The notes beneath the pieces are model-generated. The model searched no databases, was not told the DNA's origin, and saw only the letters and a list, made by a program, of their open reading frames with translations. This document shows positions 58,125-64,000 of a stretch of DNA of 64,000 nt, piece after piece. Every line of letters starts with the position of its first letter. The stretch's first letter is position 1. Source of the DNA: Vigna angularis (lineage: Eukaryota; Streptophyta; Magnoliopsida; Fabales; Fabaceae); the NCBI RefSeq assembly GCF_016808095.1, contig NC_068976.1, positions 14,781,663-14,845,662 of the forward strand. The letters run 5' to 3'. Position numbers and translations under genes: made by a program.

Positions 58125-61100
58125 CATTATTCATAAAATGTTTACAAATTTACGAGATTGGATAACCTGATGATTTGAATCAAAATGGATAAGATTGAAT
58201 TTTATTTACTATTTATTCAAACATCACTCAACTCAATCTAATATTAATTGAGTGACGATTTTCTATGTTAGACTTGAGAGTTAACTCAAAACAATCAAAA
58301 TTATTAAAGAATAATAATATAGTTATTATTCAATGTACTTCATTATTCTATTACTTAGATATGTGCTTTTGAAATATTAAATTATTTTATTCTTCAAATA
58401 TTAAATAATATAGTCTATGTTTTAAAAAATGTATATTTTAAATTATATAATAAAAAAATGTTTGAAATTAAAACCTCTAGTAAATAATTATTTAAAACCT
58501 ATGAATCGATCGATTCAACTTAATCTAATCCGATTGTTTTAAGTTGGATTTTGTCTAAAAAAATGTGAAAATTTTAACTAACCGAATGTAAAGGCCGTGT
58601 ATACCTCTAAAAATGGTTAATAATTTTATTATCTTTTACATATAATATTTAATATTGGTCTTTAATTACCAAAAAATATATATTTTGTTGAATATATAAT
58701 ATCTTGGATGATGTTGTTGTTATAGAAATTTTAAGACAGAGATTGAATAACATTTTAAAATATATTGAAGGCATTCTTTTTAAATTTACACATATTTTCA
58801 CATATGAGAAAATAAGTGTGCAGATAGTTTATGTTAAATATTTAATCATTATTATTTAAAAATTGTTAAAATATTTATTTTGATCCAAATGCATTGATTT
58901 TGTTCTTATACATTTCTATTCATAATGAAAAATAATTGCTATATATATATTACTCTTTTATAGAACATCATTCTGACGGTTGACGTGCTTATCTATTATT
59001 AATAAAATTCCTACTATTTTATGTGATATATCTTTATATTTTAAGGGCTTGTACACAACTATATAAAGTATAAAAATTATACCAATTAATCTTAAAAAAA
59101 AAACATCGAAAACATGAATCATAAGTGGAAATTCTCCATTATTTTTCTTTTTTGGCTATATAGGGAAACGCGTTTGATTGATATGGACATGCTACCACCA
59201 TCCACGTATATGCACTGCCCAAATTAAATAATTACAAAGTCTTCAAATGACGATGCTAAAAGCTCTAATTGCTTCTATACTTATTTCCAGAAGAAGTCTG
59301 CATGAAATTAATTAATTTAACACGTCCATAATCATACTTAATAACTAATCAATTTAATAAGCCCACATTATAATTATAAATCATTAGTGCCAAAGACACT
59401 GGAAATACATTTTACGTATAATAATACCACCCCACGACAATTATTTGACTATATTATAACTTTTTTATGCGAACTTTTGAATTAGAAATTTATCGTATAT
59501 ATTATGTATGCATTTAACATATACGGTTTTTTTTATACAGTATTAATTGTATACGTGGTCCAATCGTTATTCTATTAGAGTTTACTTACGCTCAATGTTA
59601 TATTGTTTTTTTTCTTAGAGAGATAATGTATAAAATTGTAGTTACGAATATACGTCTTTTCTTCAAGTATTAAAGTAGTTTACACGGGTTCGGAAAAAAA
59701 TATTATTTGGTTCAAATATATTAACATAGCAAGTTAAATAAAATAAAATAAAAATTGTAACTCTGAAAAGTGAAATAAAATATTAATTTATTTTCAATTA
59801 AACTCCGTGTTCTTTGCATATACGTGCGCATCACCTTAACATATACAATAATTTTTTTAAGTTCATCATTTTTATGGTAGGCGCACAAAAATTCTGTAAT
59901 CAATTTTAATTTCGAAGTCGTTTTTATAGAATTTGGAGCTAATTACTTGGCAACTGAAGACTAAATACAGAGTGTTTGTGTATAATAAATTAATGCTAAA
60001 AATTGGTTCAAATACATTGATTAAATAAATAATTTAAGTAAATATGGACTATTTTCTCTCGGTTATAGATAGGGTAAAGCTGGTTTCTAGAAAATGGTTT
60101 TAGTTAAACAAACATGTAAGATTTTTGTCTTTTTTTAAATGATATATTTTCTCAGATATTCGAGTCTATCACCTTTTACCAATAATATTCTTTTGGGATA
60201 TAATAGTTCTTGGGGATGTTAAAATGGGTTATTTAGCCCAATTTAATTTGATGATTTTTTTACATTGATAAATTAATCTTAGAAAAAACGGTCTAAACCA
60301 ACCATAAGTTTGTAGTTAAATGAGTCAACTGATTTAATTTAAATAAAAAAATAGTTTTCTAATTTTTTAATTTATATTTTAATAAGAAATTAGAACCAAA
60401 ATCTAAATTATTGAAATAATCATAACAAAAAATTATCGTATTAATATGTATACAATGACTATGACACATTTTTTTCTTCTATAAAGATCTACTAACCTAG
60501 TTTAGATATTTGAAACTATATATGGTTGTTATAGTTGTTTCGAATGAATAAGATTCTTGTACTATGTAAATCTTTTGTTCATATGTGAATGCTTTATCAA
60601 AGATGTTTTTTTTTTAACGGACAAAGCAATTTTGTAGCATTCAACTTTTATGTATATACACTCTATGTGAACATTCTTTTTGTATATTGACAATATAAAA
60701 TTTAGTATCCAATCTCATAACAAGTTTGGTCTATTGTGTTGGGATGCGTGAGTCAACTTCTATACGAACGATAAATAATCTAATAAACTTAAAACGAGTT
60801 TACGTATTTTATGTTAAAATGCATCTTAAGCATTGTATATTTGATTGATGAATTTTTTATTCAATGTCACCCGAAGTTTGCTTGAAGTATAGACATTCAA
60901 CCTATGATAGTATGACAAGTATATGATTGTTGAAAGATATGTTTATAACCCTATGATAAAAAATATTAATTCATCATTATGACTAAAACACGAGGGTCGT
61001 CATATCAAAATTGTGTTAGGTTGTGTAGAGTAGATTATCATAACTAGACTGTAAAATTAAATTGTTTTGATCATACCGCTAAGGACTAACCATAATAGAT

Positions 61101-62300
61101 TTTACTAGATTTCAAAAGTTAAATTAATTGAAATTAATATATTTTACATATCAGCAATAAGGAGGTTTTAATTGTGGTGACTACATTATATATATTAAAT
61201 GGATATCATAATCTTATGGGTTTTTGAGATAAGTTAATAACATACTTCATGTTTTTTTAATTAACTTATTTTGTAGTTTGTGTTTTCTATAATAGAAAAT
61301 TAATATAATGTAGCTCTTTGGCAAAGAGTAGTCATTAACTAGATCAACAATTAAAGAAAAACAAATACCGAAGCATTTTAAGGAATTTTGATTCTGTGCT
61401 GGATTTTTTTGTGTTGTCTTTATATTGTGTCTTTAAAATATATTGATTGATAATGATTTTTATGTTTTAAAATAAGTTAAAAAAATTATAATATATAAAT
61501 ATCAGTGTACTTTTAGTGATAGAGGACAACATCAAAAAATCAAATAGAGAATCTGAACCCATTTTTGGCATGTTAGAAATGAGTAGATGTTATATTTTAA
61601 TTTTAGGATTTATTAAGTTAAAATATGTGTAGTTAAACTTTAGTATAGGCTTAAATGAGATGATTTCATTTAACTTTAGTGGAATTTTAGAATTTATTGT
61701 TAAACTTTGGCATTTATTATATTTAAGGGAGTTTTGTAATTGCTTATGAGAATAAATATGATACTCATTAGTTGAGTGCATAAAAAGTTTGACAATTCTA
61801 ATAGGAAATGCTGAAAATCAAAAACTAGTTTTTCTTTCTAACCTAGATATCACATTCTACATTATTATAATTAAAATTGTTGTAGTACCTGTTGTTCACT
61901 AACACAAAAAAATTGCTTATGATGTCACTCATTTAACGTTAGCTTTTGAAAAAGAAAACATAAAATTAGACTTTTGATAAATCTGTAAAAAATATTATGT
62001 ATAAAGGTAAAAGTATAGTAGGAAAAAAAAAGTGGTAAAATCACGTGACACATATTGCTTGGATGAGGCTATATAATATTTAGTTATTTTCGGTTGGTAA
62101 GGTGGTTTAATAAGACATAAGGAGTTGTGAATGGAACTAAATGTTCCCATTGAGAGAGTTCACACGACACAACTATGACATTTAAGCATCTCGGAAGATG
62201 AACCCTAATTTTGAAAAACAAGGGCAAGAGAGAACTTGAGGGCACATCATAATAATAGATGGAATTTGGAAAGGGAATAAAATCAGATTTTTAGGGTCTC
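58125..62300. other. AT-rich intergenic DNA
   Basis: No gene, tRNA or paired repeat was recognised on either strand. Small frames at 59,721 and 61,590 (minus) are AT-driven and not called. Confidence 0.55.
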
Positions 62301-62307
62301 CAATAAT

Positions 62308-63116
<809 letters not shown>

Positions 63117-64000
63117 TTGGAGAAGATTAAATGGTCATTGATCGCACCATTTGCCCGGTTAGAGGGAGTTTTCACCCAGCCAAGGCCATTAGCCCAGTCA
63201 ACTGAAGAAATCCCCTCGCCCAGCGAGAAATACCTTTTGGTTACTCGTCCAACGAACAGATTTGCTCGCCCCACGAGCCACTCCTTTTGGGCATTCGCCC
63301 AGTGAGTTGCAGTCATTCGCCCAACGAGTCTGTATTAACTGGGCAATCATTAAAAGAGTCGAAAACGAAAACAAAAGGGAATCTTGGAAGAAGGAAAGCT
63401 ACCAAAGCTCAGGGACGAAGGTGTGAAGGCACGACTTCATTTCAGGAGCTCATGGAGTCCGCTTGAGGCATGTAGGAACATCCTTTTTTCCTCCTTGGGT
63501 CTCCTTCTTCCATGATCCATGTTTGTAAGCGTAAGGTTTTCCATAGAAATGGAGAACCGAATCCATCTTGTTAAGAATAGATGTAACTACTGAACTCTTG
63601 TGTATTTGTTGAATGGTTTGAATATATATGTCTTTTCCATTAATTATTAGTTTTCTTTTTTCCAATCTTAATGCTTGAATGTAATGGGGACGTTCATAAC
63701 TTGATATGTAGTTCATTGGGTATGAGAACGTATCTTTTGACCTAGATTTGAAACAGGAGACCTATGGGGACATGGATTCTAGGGATGGAACATGATCTAT
63801 TTGTTGTCTTAAACCCTATATCTTAATGCGGGTTTGTTTGTTGAGTGAGCAATGGATTAGAGCTTAATAGGGAAATCTAGGCTCTTTCACCTAAGGGAAT
63901 AGGGCTAGAGTATTTTTGTGGGTTGACATTAGTGATTGATGGGGAGGAGATAAAACTTTTTATGCACGAGAGTGAAATTGGTGAAACCTATCCTTAACAA
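63117..64000 (+). repeat. Probable retroelement LTR/leader with CGCCCA-ACGAG repeats
   Basis: 63,170-63,330 carries at least five loose copies of CGCCCAGCGAG-like units (CGCCCAGCGAG, CGTCCAACGAAC, CGCCCCACGAGC, CGCCCAGTGAG, CGCCCAACGAG), several of them palindromic. The following 600 bases are moderately GC-rich, non-coding and in the style of legume gypsy LTRs. The right end lies outside the window, so no paired LTR can be shown. Confidence 0.4.

Overview
The window is nuclear DNA from a flowering plant, most likely a legume of the Vigna/Phaseolus type. The plant origin is clear from intron-containing genes with GT/AG splice sites, a eukaryotic tRNA-Thr, a plant-type VDAC, an F-box/kelch protein, a plant complex I B12 subunit, and many plant LTR retrotransposons, MITEs and (TA)n tracts in very AT-rich intergenic DNA. 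The legume assignment is an inference from the style of the repeats and the protein sequences. All exon limits below were worked out by hand from reading frame and splice sites, without alignments or RNA data.

Layout. 1-3.9 kb: a large LTR-like repeat rich in CGAACGGT-type motifs, with another repeat nested in it. 6.76-8.2 kb: an internally deleted LTR retrotransposon with both LTRs. 9.0-11.55 kb: tRNA-Thr(AGU) directly upstream of a complete six-exon VDAC gene (277 aa). 12.6-16.45 kb: a mosaic of decayed Ty3/gypsy pol fragments in opposite orientations. 21.4-22.6 kb: a single-exon F-box/kelch gene on the minus strand. 26.8 kb: a small basic membrane-protein gene ending in CCGC-T-F. 28.4-34.4 kb: a decayed MULE (FAR1-like transposase) whose inverted arms are almost 1.9 kb long, with an 819-bp MITE (perfect 9-bp target duplication) nested in the left arm. 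35.2-35.4 kb: the gene for the plant NDUFB3/B12 subunit of complex I, followed at 36.1 kb by one isolated, well-formed exon of IspD/MCT and then a hAT-type element with a perfect 8-bp target duplication. 38.2-52.6 kb: one large minus-strand gene of eight exons coding for a 1318-aa RRM + SPOC protein. Its 4.3-kb intron 3 holds a palindromic LTR retrotransposon. 54.8-58.1 kb: a 3.3-kb LTR-like unit flanked by a 5-bp target duplication and carrying a long (TA)n tract and a 15-bp minisatellite with ~189-bp higher-order repeats. 58-64 kb: AT-rich DNA, a 120-bp (TA)n tract and a retroelement-like segment at the right edge.

The host genes are ordinary housekeeping or regulatory genes (mitochondrial outer-membrane channel, complex I, ubiquitin-ligase adaptor, RNA-linked regulator) and do not form a pathway. 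The unusual content is in the repeats: the palindromic LTR element with two outward U3 ends (42,720-45,548), the long-armed MULE, and the family of large LTR units whose internal minisatellites share a CGAACG core.
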